Positions 1 through 7,875 of a stretch of DNA of 29,973 nt are shown here, one piece after another. The position numbers and the translations under genes were made by a program. The notes beneath the pieces were generated by a model, which saw nothing but the letters and a program-made list of their open reading frames with translations, was not told the origin of the DNA and did no database searches. This DNA is from Nitrospira sp. SG-bin2 (GTDB taxonomy: Bacteria; Nitrospirota; Nitrospiria; Nitrospirales; Nitrospiraceae): NCBI GenBank assembly GCA_002083405.1, contig LVWT01000032.1, positions 1 to 29,973 of the forward strand. The letters are read 5' to 3'. Every line of letters begins with the position of its first letter. Position 1 is the first letter of the stretch.

Positions 1-45
1 TTCAAAAGGCTCGTTTGTCAACAGCCTGCTAGCACCAATGGCTGA

Positions 46-85
46 TGGACGGTGGATGAGGAATCTGAGTCCGCGGGCTTGACGC
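46..85 (-). repeat. Diverged copy of the 3' end of the 151-aa gene (direct repeat flanking hicBA)
   Basis: Positions 46-85 match 520-559 at 32 of 40 bases in the same orientation. The second copy encodes the C-terminal tail of the unknown 151-aa protein (AADSDPSSTV). Read on the minus strand, the first copy gives a similar tail (PADSDSSSTV) that has no gene of its own in front of it. The hicB-hicA module lies exactly between the copies. I infer that hicBA sits inside a duplicated 3' end, or that a second paralogue has been eroded here. Confidence 0.6.
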
Positions 86-93
86 TAACCAGC

Positions 94-273
94 TTATGGA
101 TTCGCCAACATCTTCAGAATGCGTTTCGCAAGGTGTTCGTTGATTTCGGTGTGACGGGGGACCGGCTGGGAAATTTTCGTGACAGGGTTGTGATACCAGT
201 CGTGCTTTCCGCCGTGGCGAACAAGCACACATCCGCTGGTTTCAAGCTGACGAATGAGGTCTTTGCGCTTCAC
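94..273 (-). CDS. hicA: HicA-family mRNA interferase toxin
   Basis: This 59-aa protein starts with GTG at 273, too short and non-ATG for simple ORF lists. It has the HicA fold signature: an N-terminal KRKDLIRQLETSGCVLVRHG segment, the GGKHDWYHNP region that in the family carries the catalytic histidine (His24 here), and a C-terminal HTEINEHLAKRILKML helix. HicA toxins are double-stranded-RNA-binding-fold ribonucleases that cleave mRNA and stop translation until neutralised by HicB. The GTG start overlaps the hicB stop by four bases (GTGA, 270-273), which implies translational coupling. The length is normal for the family and no key residue seems missing, so it is probably functional. The order hicB-hicA is the reverse of the E. 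coli arrangement but common elsewhere. Confidence 0.9.
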   Translation of the reverse strand: MKRKDLIRQLETSGCVLVRHGGKHDWYHNPVTKISQPVPRHTEINEHLAKRILKMLANP

Positions 274-461
274 CGAAGCGTCAGCTCTGCGAGTTTGCGT
301 ACGCCTGGTATTTCACCGCTCGTGAGATCGCGGAAGAGATCACGAAGATTGGCCTGGAGGTCTTCCAGTGACTCCCCTTGCGTCCAGTAATCGGGATACT
401 CTTGTAGGTAGCCAAGCCACTGATTGTTGTCCTGCCAGTAGATGTATTTCGTAGAATCCAT
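270..461 (-). CDS. hicB: HicB-family antitoxin, short form
   Basis: This 63-aa protein has the HicB partial RNase-H-like domain: YIYWQDNNQWLGYLQEYPDYWTQGESLEDLQANLRDL, then a short tail. Members of this family bind and inactivate HicA and repress their own promoter. The usual C-terminal ribbon-helix-helix or HTH DNA-binding domain is absent, so autoregulation, if any, must come from the short form itself or another protein. The ATG at 461 lies only seven bases after a TATAAT box, so the transcript may be leaderless. The gene overlaps hicA by four bases, forming a two-gene operon. Confidence 0.88.
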   Translation of the reverse strand: MDSTKYIYWQDNNQWLGYLQEYPDYWTQGESLEDLQANLRDLFRDLTSGEIPGVRKLAELTLR

Positions 462-464
462 GAT

Positions 465-477
465 AGCTATTATAGCT
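465..477. promoter_or_regulatory. Palindrome over the hicBA -10 box, likely operator
   Basis: AGCTAT-T-ATAGCT is a perfect 6+1+6 inverted repeat covering the TATAAT box. A third AGCTAT half-site lies at 501-506. The position is what is expected for the autoregulatory operator of a toxin-antitoxin operon; the binding protein is inferred. Confidence 0.5.
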
Positions 478-496
478 TCAGCCCCCTGACTTGCAA
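469..496 (-). promoter_or_regulatory. Promoter of hicBA
   Basis: On the minus strand TTGCAA (496-491), a 16-bp spacer and a perfect TATAAT (474-469) precede the hicB ATG at 461. Transcription would be expected to start at or within a base or two of the ATG, so no room for a Shine-Dalgarno remains. Confidence 0.6.
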
Positions 497-506
497 AGCC
501 AGCTAT

Positions 507-962
507 CTACGCTTTCGACTGAACCGTCGAAGAGGGATCTGAATCCGCGGCCTTGCCGCCTGCTTCCTCGGCGGGCTTTTCTTCTTCCGGCACATCGAAC
601 CATTGCACCAGCATCTCATCCCACCAGGATTCTGTGACCTCCTGGCCGGGATCGGTTCCTAAAAACGCCACGTCTTCTTTCTTGACCGTCGAACCGACGA
701 GCTGGGGCTGGAACTTGGCGCGGTCGATGACTTCCTTGGTCGCATAGCCGCCGATGATCCAGGAGTCCGGATCGGCCCGGCGGGACTTATAGGCCTTCAG
801 TCCGAGCTTGAGGTACATGAAGATCTGCTGCTGGATCGGATCGGTGACTCCGGATTGCGGCAGACCGAGCGTCTTTTCGATACGTTTCCGCCACTGCCGA
901 TCGTCGTAGCGCGACGTAATCAGCTGGAGCATCTTCTTTCCCAACTCGGCATTCAGCGGCAT
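507..962 (-). CDS. Unknown 151-aa cytoplasmic protein
   Basis: I do not recognise this family. The start ATG at 962 has AAGGAA upstream at good spacing. There is no signal peptide or membrane segment. The N-terminal ~115 residues look globular and rich in charged residues, with conspicuous WRKRIEKTLGLP and ESWWDEMLVQWFDVP segments. The last ~28 residues are acidic, Ala/Glu-rich and probably disordered (EEEKPAEEAGG onward). It follows the dienelactone hydrolase on the same strand with a 109-bp gap and precedes hicB. A diverged copy of its last ~13 codons lies beyond hicA (46-85), so the hicBA module appears to be embedded in a duplication of its 3' end. Confidence 0.75.
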   Translation of the reverse strand: MPLNAELGKKMLQLITSRYDDRQWRKRIEKTLGLPQSGVTDPIQQQIFMYLKLGLKAYKSRRADPDSWIIGGYATKEVIDRAKFQPQLVGSTVKKEDVAFLGTDPGQEVTESWWDEMLVQWFDVPEEEKPAEEAGGKAADSDPSSTVQSKA

Positions 963-974
963 GATGGATTCCTT

Positions 975-986
975 GTGTAGCTACAC
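975..986. promoter_or_regulatory. 12-bp perfect palindrome upstream of the 151-aa gene
   Basis: GTGTAGCTACAC is a perfect palindrome ending 13 bases before the ATG, beside the AAGGAA ribosome-binding site. It could be an operator or a chance palindrome; nothing else supports a function. Confidence 0.25.
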
Positions 987-1071
987 TCGATTTGCGAGGC
1001 CGATCAACATGGCATTCCGGCGAGGCCGCAGATAGACGAACGACTGAGAAGGACGCTCGAGGTCATGTTCA

Positions 1072-1776
1072 TCAGCCGAGATGTTGTTTGAAGAAGGCTT
1101 TGGTCCTGCCCCATGCATCTTTGGCCGCCTCGGGCCGATAAACGGACGGATCATTATCACGGAAGAACGCATGCGGGGCACCGGGATAGGTTTTGATCTC
1201 GCCGGGCTTGTTGTATTTCTTCAGCGCCGCCGCCAGCCGCTGTACATCGGCCTTCGTAATCCACCCGTCGTCCTCTCCATAGAGATAGAGCACCGGCGCC
1301 GATAGCTTCTGGAGTGGCGCGTCAGGATTCGGAACCTGGCCATAAAAGGGAACCGCCGCTTTGATCGCAGGATTCACACAGGGCAGCATGAGTGCGTAGG
1401 AGCCCCCCATGCAAAAGCCCGTCACGCCGATCCGCGCCCCATCGACTTCCGGAACCGATGTGAGATAGGCCACGGTCGCGTTCAAGTCGGCGAGCCCGTC
1501 CTCTTGCTTGAGAGTGTTCATCAGTTTTCCCGCTTCGCCGGCGTCCGTCGTGAGCGCATGGCCCAGCCGCGAGTACAGGTCCGGCGCAATCGCCACATAG
1601 CCTTCGGCTGCATACCGTCTGGCGATGTCCCTGATGTGGTCAGTGAGCCCCCACCACTCCTGGATGACAATGACAGCGGGCCGCTTCTCTTTAGTCTGTG
1701 GCGCTGCAACGAACGCCTTCATCGTGACGTTGCCGCTCGGGTACTGGACTGTGATTTCTCTGATCGATTCAGCCAT
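1072..1776 (-). CDS. Dienelactone hydrolase family protein
   Basis: This 234-aa alpha/beta hydrolase matches the DLH family in length. The catalytic triad is visible: nucleophile Cys122 in GFCMGG, Asp170 in GEDDGW and His202 in PHAFF. Glu40 in VIQEWWGL corresponds to the conserved glutamate that activates the cysteine. Family members hydrolyse dienelactones in chlorocatechol degradation, but many genomic homologues act on unknown esters or lactones, so the substrate is open. There is no signal peptide, so it should be cytoplasmic. GAGGTGA lies just before the ATG. It follows tldE on the same strand after an 87-bp gap that holds a hairpin, so it may be transcribed separately. Confidence 0.9.
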   Translation of the reverse strand: MAESIREITVQYPSGNVTMKAFVAAPQTKEKRPAVIVIQEWWGLTDHIRDIARRYAAEGYVAIAPDLYSRLGHALTTDAGEAGKLMNTLKQEDGLADLNATVAYLTSVPEVDGARIGVTGFCMGGSYALMLPCVNPAIKAAVPFYGQVPNPDAPLQKLSAPVLYLYGEDDGWITKADVQRLAAALKKYNKPGEIKTYPGAPHAFFRDNDPSVYRPEAAKDAWGRTKAFFKQHLG

Positions 1777-1797
1777 GGGTCACCTCGTTCGGATAAG

Positions 1798-1821
1798 AGC
1801 GTATGGCTGATAGCGTATAGC
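1798..1821. repeat. Short tandem-like repeat AGCGTATRGC
   Basis: AGCGTATGGC and AGCGTATAGC occur 15 bp apart in the tldE-hydrolase gap. Both resemble the CGTATCTCG pieces near 28.8 and 29.8 kb. They look like scraps of a dispersed intergenic repeat, but only a whole-genome search could show it. Confidence 0.3.
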
Positions 1822-1827
1822 AAATGC

Positions 1828-1848
1828 AGAAAGCACTCTTCGCTTTCT
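1828..1848 (-). terminator. Possible terminator hairpin after tldE
   Basis: AGAAAGC-7 nt-GCTTTCT is a perfect 7-bp stem lying 15 bases beyond the tldE stop. No clear U-run follows (GCATTTGC), so termination is uncertain. Confidence 0.3.
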
Positions 1849-1863
1849 CGGCGCCATCAGCTC

Positions 1864-3252
1864 TCAGTTTCCGGCTACCATCATTTCCGTAATTTTGACC
1901 GTCGGACTGGCAATGCGGCCGCGGAATACCAGGTCACTGCCGACCATTTCAATGTGCTTGAACATCTCTTTCAGATTGCCGGCAATCGTGATTTCTTCCA
2001 CCGGGTAGATCAACTCCCCGTTTTCGATCCAGAACCCGCAGGCCCCCCGCGAATAGTCGCCAGTCACCATGTTGATCCCAAACCCGATCAAGTCGGTCAC
2101 GTAGAGTCCTTCCTTCACCGAACCGATGATGTCTTGCGGACTCTTCACTCCGGGAACGAGATAAAAGTTGGTGGGGCCGACGGAAGGACTCTCGCCCACG
2201 CTCCGTGCAGCATTCCCCGTTGAGGATAAACCAAGCTTCTTTCCAGAATAGGTGTCGAGCAGGTAGCTCTTCAGCACACCCCGTTCGACGATCGTATTCT
2301 TGCGGGTGGCCAATCCTTCGCCGTCAAACGGGCGGGACCCCAGCCCTCCCGCCATCCGGCCATCATCGTACACGGTGATCAGGTCGGAGGCGATCGTCTG
2401 GCCCAGTTGATCGAGCAAAAACGAGGCCCGCTTATAGAGGCCATAGCCGGAGACGGCGCTGCAGAGATTCGCCAGCAGGCTGCCGGCCGTCTCTTGATCG
2501 AACACCACCGGCACACGCTTCGTCGCCACCTTGCGGGCGCCCAGCCGGCGAACCGCCCGCTTCGTCGCTTCCTGCCCGATCGATTCCGCCGACGCCAGCC
2601 GCGAAAACTTGCGCTGCACTTCATACCAGGCATCCCGCTGCATCGCGCCTGTCCCAGGATCGGTCGCAATCGGCGAGACCGACAGAGAATAACTGGAACT
2701 CTTGTACGACCCGACAAAGCCGTGGCTGTTGGCGAGCACCACCCGGCCGGACGACGAATCGAACTCGGCGCCTTCGGAATTCGTCACGCGCGGATCGGCG
2801 GCAAACGCCGCGGCCTCGCCTCGTTTGGCCCACTCGATTTGAGTTTCTGTGCCGAGAGTCGTGTCGTCATAGAGATCAAGGTCCGGCCAATCGCGCGCCA
2901 TCTGCACCGCATCGGGCAACCCGGACACCTGATCCTCGACCACAGCCTTCGCCAGCGTACAGGTTTCAGACACGAGCCGTTCGAGCGATTCTTTTGAAAA
3001 ATCGGAGGTCGAGGTTGTGGCCGAGCGTTTTCCGACGAACACGCGCAAGCCCATCCGCTTTTCTCTCGCCTTGGTCAAACGATCGACGGCCCCTACACGC
3101 ACTTGCACCGAGAAGGTCTCGCCGTCGGCCACCACGATATCGGCTTCGGTTGCCCCGCAGTCCTTTGCGCGGGCCAGCACATCCGACGCCAGCTGGTCAT
3201 AGGTGCCGTGAGATGCTTCTGCGGAACGTATCGATGTTTGCTTTTGAAGCAC
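1864..3252 (-). CDS. tldE: TldE/PmbA-family metalloprotease partner subunit
   Basis: This 462-aa protein is a TldD/PmbA family member without the HExxxH zinc motif, as is usual for TldE. In the characterised E. coli system TldD and TldE form a heterodimeric zinc protease that degrades unfolded or modified peptides and matures microcin B17 and CcdA. The GTG start at 3252 has AAAGGA just upstream. Family hallmarks include the N-terminal DIVVADGETFSVQVRVG strand region, GLRVFVGKRSATTSTSDF, and the C-terminal GGLGSRPFDGEGLATRKN and DYSRGACGFWIENGE segments. It lies 64 bp after tldD, and the two are almost certainly one operon. No modified-peptide biosynthesis gene is nearby, so the client is unknown. 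Confidence 0.93.
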   Translation of the reverse strand: MLQKQTSIRSAEASHGTYDQLASDVLARAKDCGATEADIVVADGETFSVQVRVGAVDRLTKAREKRMGLRVFVGKRSATTSTSDFSKESLERLVSETCTLAKAVVEDQVSGLPDAVQMARDWPDLDLYDDTTLGTETQIEWAKRGEAAAFAADPRVTNSEGAEFDSSSGRVVLANSHGFVGSYKSSSYSLSVSPIATDPGTGAMQRDAWYEVQRKFSRLASAESIGQEATKRAVRRLGARKVATKRVPVVFDQETAGSLLANLCSAVSGYGLYKRASFLLDQLGQTIASDLITVYDDGRMAGGLGSRPFDGEGLATRKNTIVERGVLKSYLLDTYSGKKLGLSSTGNAARSVGESPSVGPTNFYLVPGVKSPQDIIGSVKEGLYVTDLIGFGINMVTGDYSRGACGFWIENGELIYPVEEITIAGNLKEMFKHIEMVGSDLVFRGRIASPTVKITEMMVAGN

Positions 3253-3316
3253 GGTATCCTTTCACAGCCACTGACGCCCACACGGCGGGCTCTTGACGAT
3301 TGACCAATGACTGATT

Positions 3317-4747
3317 CTAGCCCTGGGTTCCACCGACTGTAATTTCGTCGATCTTGAGAGTCGGCAGACCGACCCCGACCGGCACCGACTGGCCATCTTT
3401 TCCACAGGTACCGATCCCGTTGTCGAGTTTCAGATCGTGCCCGACCATCGAGACCTTGGTCAGGATTTCCGGCCCGTTTCCGATCAGCGTGGCCCCCTTC
3501 ACCGGCTTCGTGATCTTGCCGTCTTCGATCAGATAGGCTTCGCTGGCAGAAAACACAAACTTCCCGTTGGTAATATCGACCTGCCCGCCGCCGAAAGACA
3601 CGGCATAGAGCCCTTTTTTGACTGAACGGATAATGTCCTGGGGGTCCGACTCGCCGGCCAGCATGAAGGTGTTCGTCATGCGCGGCAGGACTACGCTTTG
3701 ATAACTCTCGCGACGGCCATTGCCCGTGAGGGCGATACCCATAAGGCGCGCGTTCAGCTTGTCGGTAATATACCCGCGGAGGATGCCCTTCTCGATCAGT
3801 GTCGTGCACCCAGTGGGCGTACCCTCATCATCCATATTCAACGACCCGCGGCGGAACGGCAATGTTCCGTCGTCCACAATCGTGCAGACATCGGAAGCCA
3901 CGCGCTTCCCGATCAAGCTTGAAAAGGCCGATGTCTTCTTTCGGTTGAAATCCGCCTCCAGCCCATGACCGATCGCTTCATGCAGCAGAATGCCGGGCCA
4001 CCCCCCGGCTAACACCACCGGCATGACGCCGGCCGGAGCATCGACGGCAGACAGATTCAAAATCGCTTCGCGCGCGGCTTCCCGCGCATAATCCAGATGG
4101 CGGCTCCCCTCACGATACCATTCGAAGCCGACTCGTCCGCCTCCGCCGTAACTCCCGACCTGGCGATTGCCGTTCTCCTCGGCAATGCAGGTGATTTGCA
4201 AGCGAGAGAGCGGCTGCACATCGCCGACAAGGGTACCATCTGATGTCGCCACCGCCACAACTTTGTATTCGGTATTGAAGGAAGCCATGACATTCTTGAT
4301 GCGGGGGTCGTACCGCCTGGCTTCGGCATCGATCTCGTTCAACAGGGCCACTCGCTCAGGGGTGGCCGCTTCGGCCTGGGCCCGTTCCACCGGGTACAGA
4401 TCTCTCGTCGGCCGTGTCTGCGTGGGCGCCGGGACCGCCCGATCCTCCTTGGGAGAATTGGCGATGTACCGCGCCGTATCCGCCGCAATCTCCAAATCTT
4501 TCTTCGTCAGTTCGTCCGAGTATGCAAACCCGGTTTTTTCCCCCGCGGTCGCGCGCACCCCGACGCCTTGAGAAATACTCTTGGACACGCGTTTGACAAG
4601 GCCCTCTTCCATCGACACCGACTCCGAGACCCGCGACTCGAAGTACAAATCCGCATAATCGACATCCCGGACACTGAGCCGGTCGAGTGCGTGCTGGGCT
4701 TCGAGTTCCGTGACACCGAACGTAGCCAATTGGACCTGATTCGTCAT
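3317..4747 (-). CDS. tldD: TldD-family zinc metalloprotease catalytic subunit
   Basis: This is the catalytic partner of TldE. The zinc motif HEAIGH is at residues 256-261, and a conserved Cys near residue 448 (GTCGKDGQ) is the likely third ligand. The frame is open to 4795, but I chose the ATG at 4747 (476 aa) because GGAG lies in front of it and the resulting N-terminus matches the family length. Known TldD/E proteases thread unstructured peptides into a closed cavity and cut them nonspecifically. A good candidate promoter (TATACT at 4789-4784) lies upstream, divergent from uppS. Confidence 0.95.
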   Translation of the reverse strand: MTNQVQLATFGVTELEAQHALDRLSVRDVDYADLYFESRVSESVSMEEGLVKRVSKSISQGVGVRATAGEKTGFAYSDELTKKDLEIAADTARYIANSPKEDRAVPAPTQTRPTRDLYPVERAQAEAATPERVALLNEIDAEARRYDPRIKNVMASFNTEYKVVAVATSDGTLVGDVQPLSRLQITCIAEENGNRQVGSYGGGGRVGFEWYREGSRHLDYAREAAREAILNLSAVDAPAGVMPVVLAGGWPGILLHEAIGHGLEADFNRKKTSAFSSLIGKRVASDVCTIVDDGTLPFRRGSLNMDDEGTPTGCTTLIEKGILRGYITDKLNARLMGIALTGNGRRESYQSVVLPRMTNTFMLAGESDPQDIIRSVKKGLYAVSFGGGQVDITNGKFVFSASEAYLIEDGKITKPVKGATLIGNGPEILTKVSMVGHDLKLDNGIGTCGKDGQSVPVGVGLPTLKIDEITVGGTQG

Positions 4748-4783
4748 CGTTCCACTCTTTCTCCAAAGGTCGTGCGAGCGAGA

Positions 4784-4813
4784 AGTATAGCCCATTCATT
4801 TCCGCAGCCGCAA
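4784..4813 (-). promoter_or_regulatory. Candidate promoter of tldD-tldE
   Basis: On the minus strand TTGCGG (4813-4808), an 18-bp spacer and TATACT (4789-4784) would start transcription about 30 bases before the tldD ATG. Confidence 0.4.
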
Positions 4814-4863
4814 TGCAACGGATTCCAATTTTCTGCCCTCTTCACGTATTTCTCCTGAATTGT

Positions 4864-4892
4864 TTGACATTCGGCACCCCCGACAGTAGACT
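4864..4892 (+). promoter_or_regulatory. Candidate promoter of the uppS-cdsA-dxr-rseP-proS cluster
   Basis: A consensus TTGACA (4864-4869), an exact 17-bp spacer and TAGACT (4887-4892) precede uppS by about 50 bases. It is the only strong sigma-70-like site in front of the five-gene cluster. Confidence 0.6.
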
Positions 4893-4945
4893 TCTCTCAC
4901 TCCACTCAATCTTCTCTATGCTGTGAGGAGTATTGTCACAATTCC

Positions 4946-5731
4946 ATGGCACACCAGTCAGCCTTGACCTTCGACCAGCTCTCAGAACGCGAATTAACTG
5001 CTAAGTTGGAGCCGGAACTCTTGCCGAAGCATGTCGCCGTCATTATGGACGGCAACGGACGGTGGGCTGAACTCCGAGGCCTTCCCCGCATTGCGGGCCA
5101 TCGCGAGGGCATCAACTCCGTCAGGGACATGATCTCGCAATGCCTGGAACTCGGCATCCAGGCCTTGACGATCTACGCGTTTTCACAGGAGAATTGGAAT
5201 CGGCCCACCCAGGAAATCAGCGCGCTGATGGGCCTCCTGGAACACTATCTTTCCACTGAACGAGCCAGCCTCATCGAGCAACAGGTCCGCTTCCGGGCCA
5301 TCGGGCGCCTCGAACTGCTTCCAGAATCAGCCCAACATTGGGTGCGCACCACCGAACAAGACACCGCACACCTCGACAAAATGGTACTCACCGTCGCCTT
5401 GAGCTATGGGGGCCGCGCGGAAATCGTCGATGCAGTTCGAGGGCTGCTGGCCGATGTCCAGTCCGGGACGATCGAGACGGACCAGATCGATGAAGCCCTA
5501 CTCCAGCAACACCTGTATACACATCCGCTGCCTGATCCGGATTTGCTCATTCGGACCAGTGGAGAAACGCGAATCAGCAATTTCCTGCTCTGGCAACTGG
5601 CCTATACGGAACTCTGCTTCACTCCGACATTATGGCCGGACTTCCGCCGGCGCGAGTTCTTGATGGCGTTGCTGGAGTATCAAAAGCGTGAGCGCCGATT
5701 CGGCCGGGTCTTGAGCGCCATGCCGTCGTAA
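4946..5731 (+). CDS. uppS: Undecaprenyl diphosphate synthase (cis-prenyltransferase)
   Basis: This 261-aa enzyme condenses eight isopentenyl diphosphates onto farnesyl diphosphate to make the C55 lipid carrier for peptidoglycan and O-antigen synthesis. Visible family motifs are VAVIMDGNGRW, with catalytic Asp35, RIAGHREG, LTIYAFSQENWNRP, LSYGGRAEIVDA, and the C-terminal LIRTSGETRISNFLLWQLAYTE. It has a ~25-residue N-terminal extension before the core. There is no in-frame start closer to the GAGGAG at 4925-4930, so translation must use the ATG at 4946 with an unusually long 15-base spacing. It is the first gene of the envelope/isoprenoid cluster. Confidence 0.97.
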   Translation: MAHQSALTFDQLSERELTAKLEPELLPKHVAVIMDGNGRWAELRGLPRIAGHREGINSVRDMISQCLELGIQALTIYAFSQENWNRPTQEISALMGLLEHYLSTERASLIEQQVRFRAIGRLELLPESAQHWVRTTEQDTAHLDKMVLTVALSYGGRAEIVDAVRGLLADVQSGTIETDQIDEALLQQHLYTHPLPDPDLLIRTSGETRISNFLLWQLAYTELCFTPTLWPDFRRREFLMALLEYQKRERRFGRVLSAMPS

Positions 5732-5783
5732 TCCTCGTGAGACCCTCGTCTGCCACCGACACCACCACACAGCCAGACCACTT

Positions 5784-6626
5784 GTGACCACACCATCGGC
5801 CGGCACCCGACGATTTGATCTCCGGCGCGTCTATACCGCGGCCCTCCTCATTCCAGGGGTGTACATAATTATCCGCTATCTTCCCCCCTGGTGCCTGACG
5901 CTGCTCCTCATGGCCGGCGGATTCTTGGCGTTGATGGAGCTGTACCGGATCTGTTTTCAATCCCGCCCGAACCATCTGCTCGTCGGTGCAGGCCTGATCA
6001 TCTCGTCTCTGGTGCTGGCCAGGCAACATATGCCCTTCGACTTGATGGAGATTCTGGCTCTGACCGCACTGGCCCTGCCAGCCGCCATGTTGCTCTCACC
6101 CGGGCCATTCGAACGCCGGCTGAAAGATCTGGCTATTACAGCATTCGGGGTGTTGTACGTGGGGTTCACATTGAGTACGATCGTGTCAACTCGTGCATTG
6201 CCGGCGGGCGAGTTGTTTGTCCTCTTCGTGGCCATTGTCACCTGGGCGGCAGACACCGGCGCCTATTATGCCGGGACACTGTGGGGCAAACATCTGCTGG
6301 CGCCCTCGGTGAGTCCGAAGAAAACCATTGAAGGGGTCGGCGGCGGCCTTATCCTGGCTGTCGGCGCAGCCCTGGCTGCCTGCGCCTGGTTCGTGCCGCA
6401 GCTCTCGCTGGTCGATGCCCTCATTCTCGGTCTGCTTCTGACCGTAGCGGGCCTATTCGGCGATCTCTGGGAATCAATGATCAAGCGTCGCGTGGGAGTC
6501 AAAGACTCGGGAAGCATTTTGCCCGGCCATGGTGGTATGCTGGACCGGCTCGATAGTCTCTTGTTCACCGCCCCCACCTTCTACTACTATGTGATCTGGG
6601 TTCGCGGTATCTCACCATCTCTATGA
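5784..6626 (+). CDS. cdsA: Phosphatidate cytidylyltransferase (CDP-diacylglycerol synthase)
   Basis: This 280-aa polytopic inner-membrane protein makes CDP-diacylglycerol from phosphatidate and CTP, the precursor of all bacterial glycerophospholipids. The CDP-diglyceride synthetase signature is intact at about residues 231-258 (SMIKRRVGVKDSG then LPGHGGMLDRLDS). Several hydrophobic spans precede it, and the conserved WAADTGAYYAGTLWGKH lies before the signature. The only credible start is a GTG at 5784, without a good Shine-Dalgarno, 52 bases after uppS. Translation may depend on the upstream gene. Confidence 0.95.
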   Translation: MTTPSAGTRRFDLRRVYTAALLIPGVYIIIRYLPPWCLTLLLMAGGFLALMELYRICFQSRPNHLLVGAGLIISSLVLARQHMPFDLMEILALTALALPAAMLLSPGPFERRLKDLAITAFGVLYVGFTLSTIVSTRALPAGELFVLFVAIVTWAADTGAYYAGTLWGKHLLAPSVSPKKTIEGVGGGLILAVGAALAACAWFVPQLSLVDALILGLLLTVAGLFGDLWESMIKRRVGVKDSGSILPGHGGMLDRLDSLLFTAPTFYYYVIWVRGISPSL

Positions 6627-6639
6627 AAGAGGAGAGGAT

Positions 6640-7800
6640 ATGAAGTCCATCATTATCCTGGGCTCGACCGGATCGATCGGAACCAATACCCTCGATATCG
6701 TCCAGCGGTTCCCGGAGGACTTTCGAGTCGTCGGACTGACGGCAGGCGGCAACGTCGAAAAACTCGAAGCGCAAATCCGTGCGTTCAATCCCCAAGTCGT
6801 CGCCGTCTCCACGGAATCCTCCGCCGCGGCGCTCCGAACACGATGCGCCGGTCTTCCGGTGGAAATTCTGGCCGGCGAGGAAGGCATCGCTCAGGTGGCC
6901 GCCATGCCGGGAGCTGAACTCGTGATTTCAGCCATTGTAGGAGCAGCCGGACTCCTCCCGACTCTGGCCGCGATTCGCAGCGGCAAACACATCGCTCTGG
7001 CCAACAAAGAACCCATGGTCATGGCAGGCAAGTTGATGCAGGAAGAGGCGCGCAAGCACGGCGTCCGGATCTTCCCCGTCGACAGTGAGCATAGCGCGAT
7101 TTTTCAGTCTCTCGAAGGCCATCGGCTCGAAGACGTTCGGCGGCTGATCTTGACGGCCTCCGGCGGCGCCCTCTGGACACTGACCAAAGCACAGCTGCAA
7201 GACGTGACACCGGAGCGGGCGCTTCAGCATCCGAACTGGAAAATGGGCTCGAAAATTACGATCGACTCGGCCACCCTGATGAACAAAGGACTGGAAGTGG
7301 TGGAAGCCCGCTGGCTCTTCGACATCGGCGAATCCCGCATCGATGTCTTGATCCACCGGGAAAGCATCATCCATTCACTGGTCGAGTACGAGGACCGATC
7401 GATGATCGCCCAACTGGGACTGCCCGATATGCGAACGCCGATTTCTTATGCCATGCGATATCCGGAGCGTATGCCGCTGGATTTGCCCTCGCTGGATTTG
7501 ACCGAAGTCGGCAAGCTGACCTTCTGCAAACCGGACCACGACCGGTTCCCATGTCTCAACCTCGGTTACGAATCGCTTCGAATCGGGGGCACCATGCCCG
7601 CGGCCATGAATGCCGCCAACGAAGTCGCCGTCGACGCGTTCCTCAACGGCGGCCTCCGGTTCATCGAAATCGCCGATGTCATCCGTAATACGATGCACGC
7701 CCATACCCATCGAGAGATCACCGGCCTTGAGGATGCCCTGGAAGCCGACCGCTGGGCCAGAGAGAAAGCGGGATCCCTCGTCCATGCATTGCCGCGCTGA
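6640..7800 (+). CDS. dxr: 1-deoxy-D-xylulose 5-phosphate reductoisomerase
   Basis: This 386-aa enzyme catalyses the NADPH-dependent conversion of DXP to MEP, the committed step of the methylerythritol phosphate pathway that feeds UppS. Seen in the sequence are the NADPH-binding GSTGSIG (8-14), NKEP (122-125), the metal-binding PVDSEH (146-151), ASGGALW, HPNWKMGSKITIDSATLMNKGLE split over the middle domain, and MPAAMNAANE near the C-terminus. A strong GAGGAG lies 7-12 bases before the ATG. The gap to cdsA is 13 bases, so the two are cotranscribed. Length and motifs are normal. Confidence 0.97.
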   Translation: MKSIIILGSTGSIGTNTLDIVQRFPEDFRVVGLTAGGNVEKLEAQIRAFNPQVVAVSTESSAAALRTRCAGLPVEILAGEEGIAQVAAMPGAELVISAIVGAAGLLPTLAAIRSGKHIALANKEPMVMAGKLMQEEARKHGVRIFPVDSEHSAIFQSLEGHRLEDVRRLILTASGGALWTLTKAQLQDVTPERALQHPNWKMGSKITIDSATLMNKGLEVVEARWLFDIGESRIDVLIHRESIIHSLVEYEDRSMIAQLGLPDMRTPISYAMRYPERMPLDLPSLDLTEVGKLTFCKPDHDRFPCLNLGYESLRIGGTMPAAMNAANEVAVDAFLNGGLRFIEIADVIRNTMHAHTHREITGLEDALEADRWAREKAGSLVHALPR

Positions 7801-7875
7801 CAGAAAATATATGAATTCTGAAAGATCAATGTTACAGTTACCGTAGTTTCATCATATTCACGCTGGACGATCACG

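Noticed and set aside
29..232. 67-codon minus-strand frame overlapping hicA
   Set aside because: It is a shifted frame of hicA; the hicA frame from the GTG at 273 gives a clear family match and this one does not.
4748..4795. 16-residue upstream extension of TldD to an ATG at 4795
   Set aside because: The extension overlaps the candidate promoter and lacks a ribosome-binding site; the ATG at 4747 is preceded by GGAG and fits the family.
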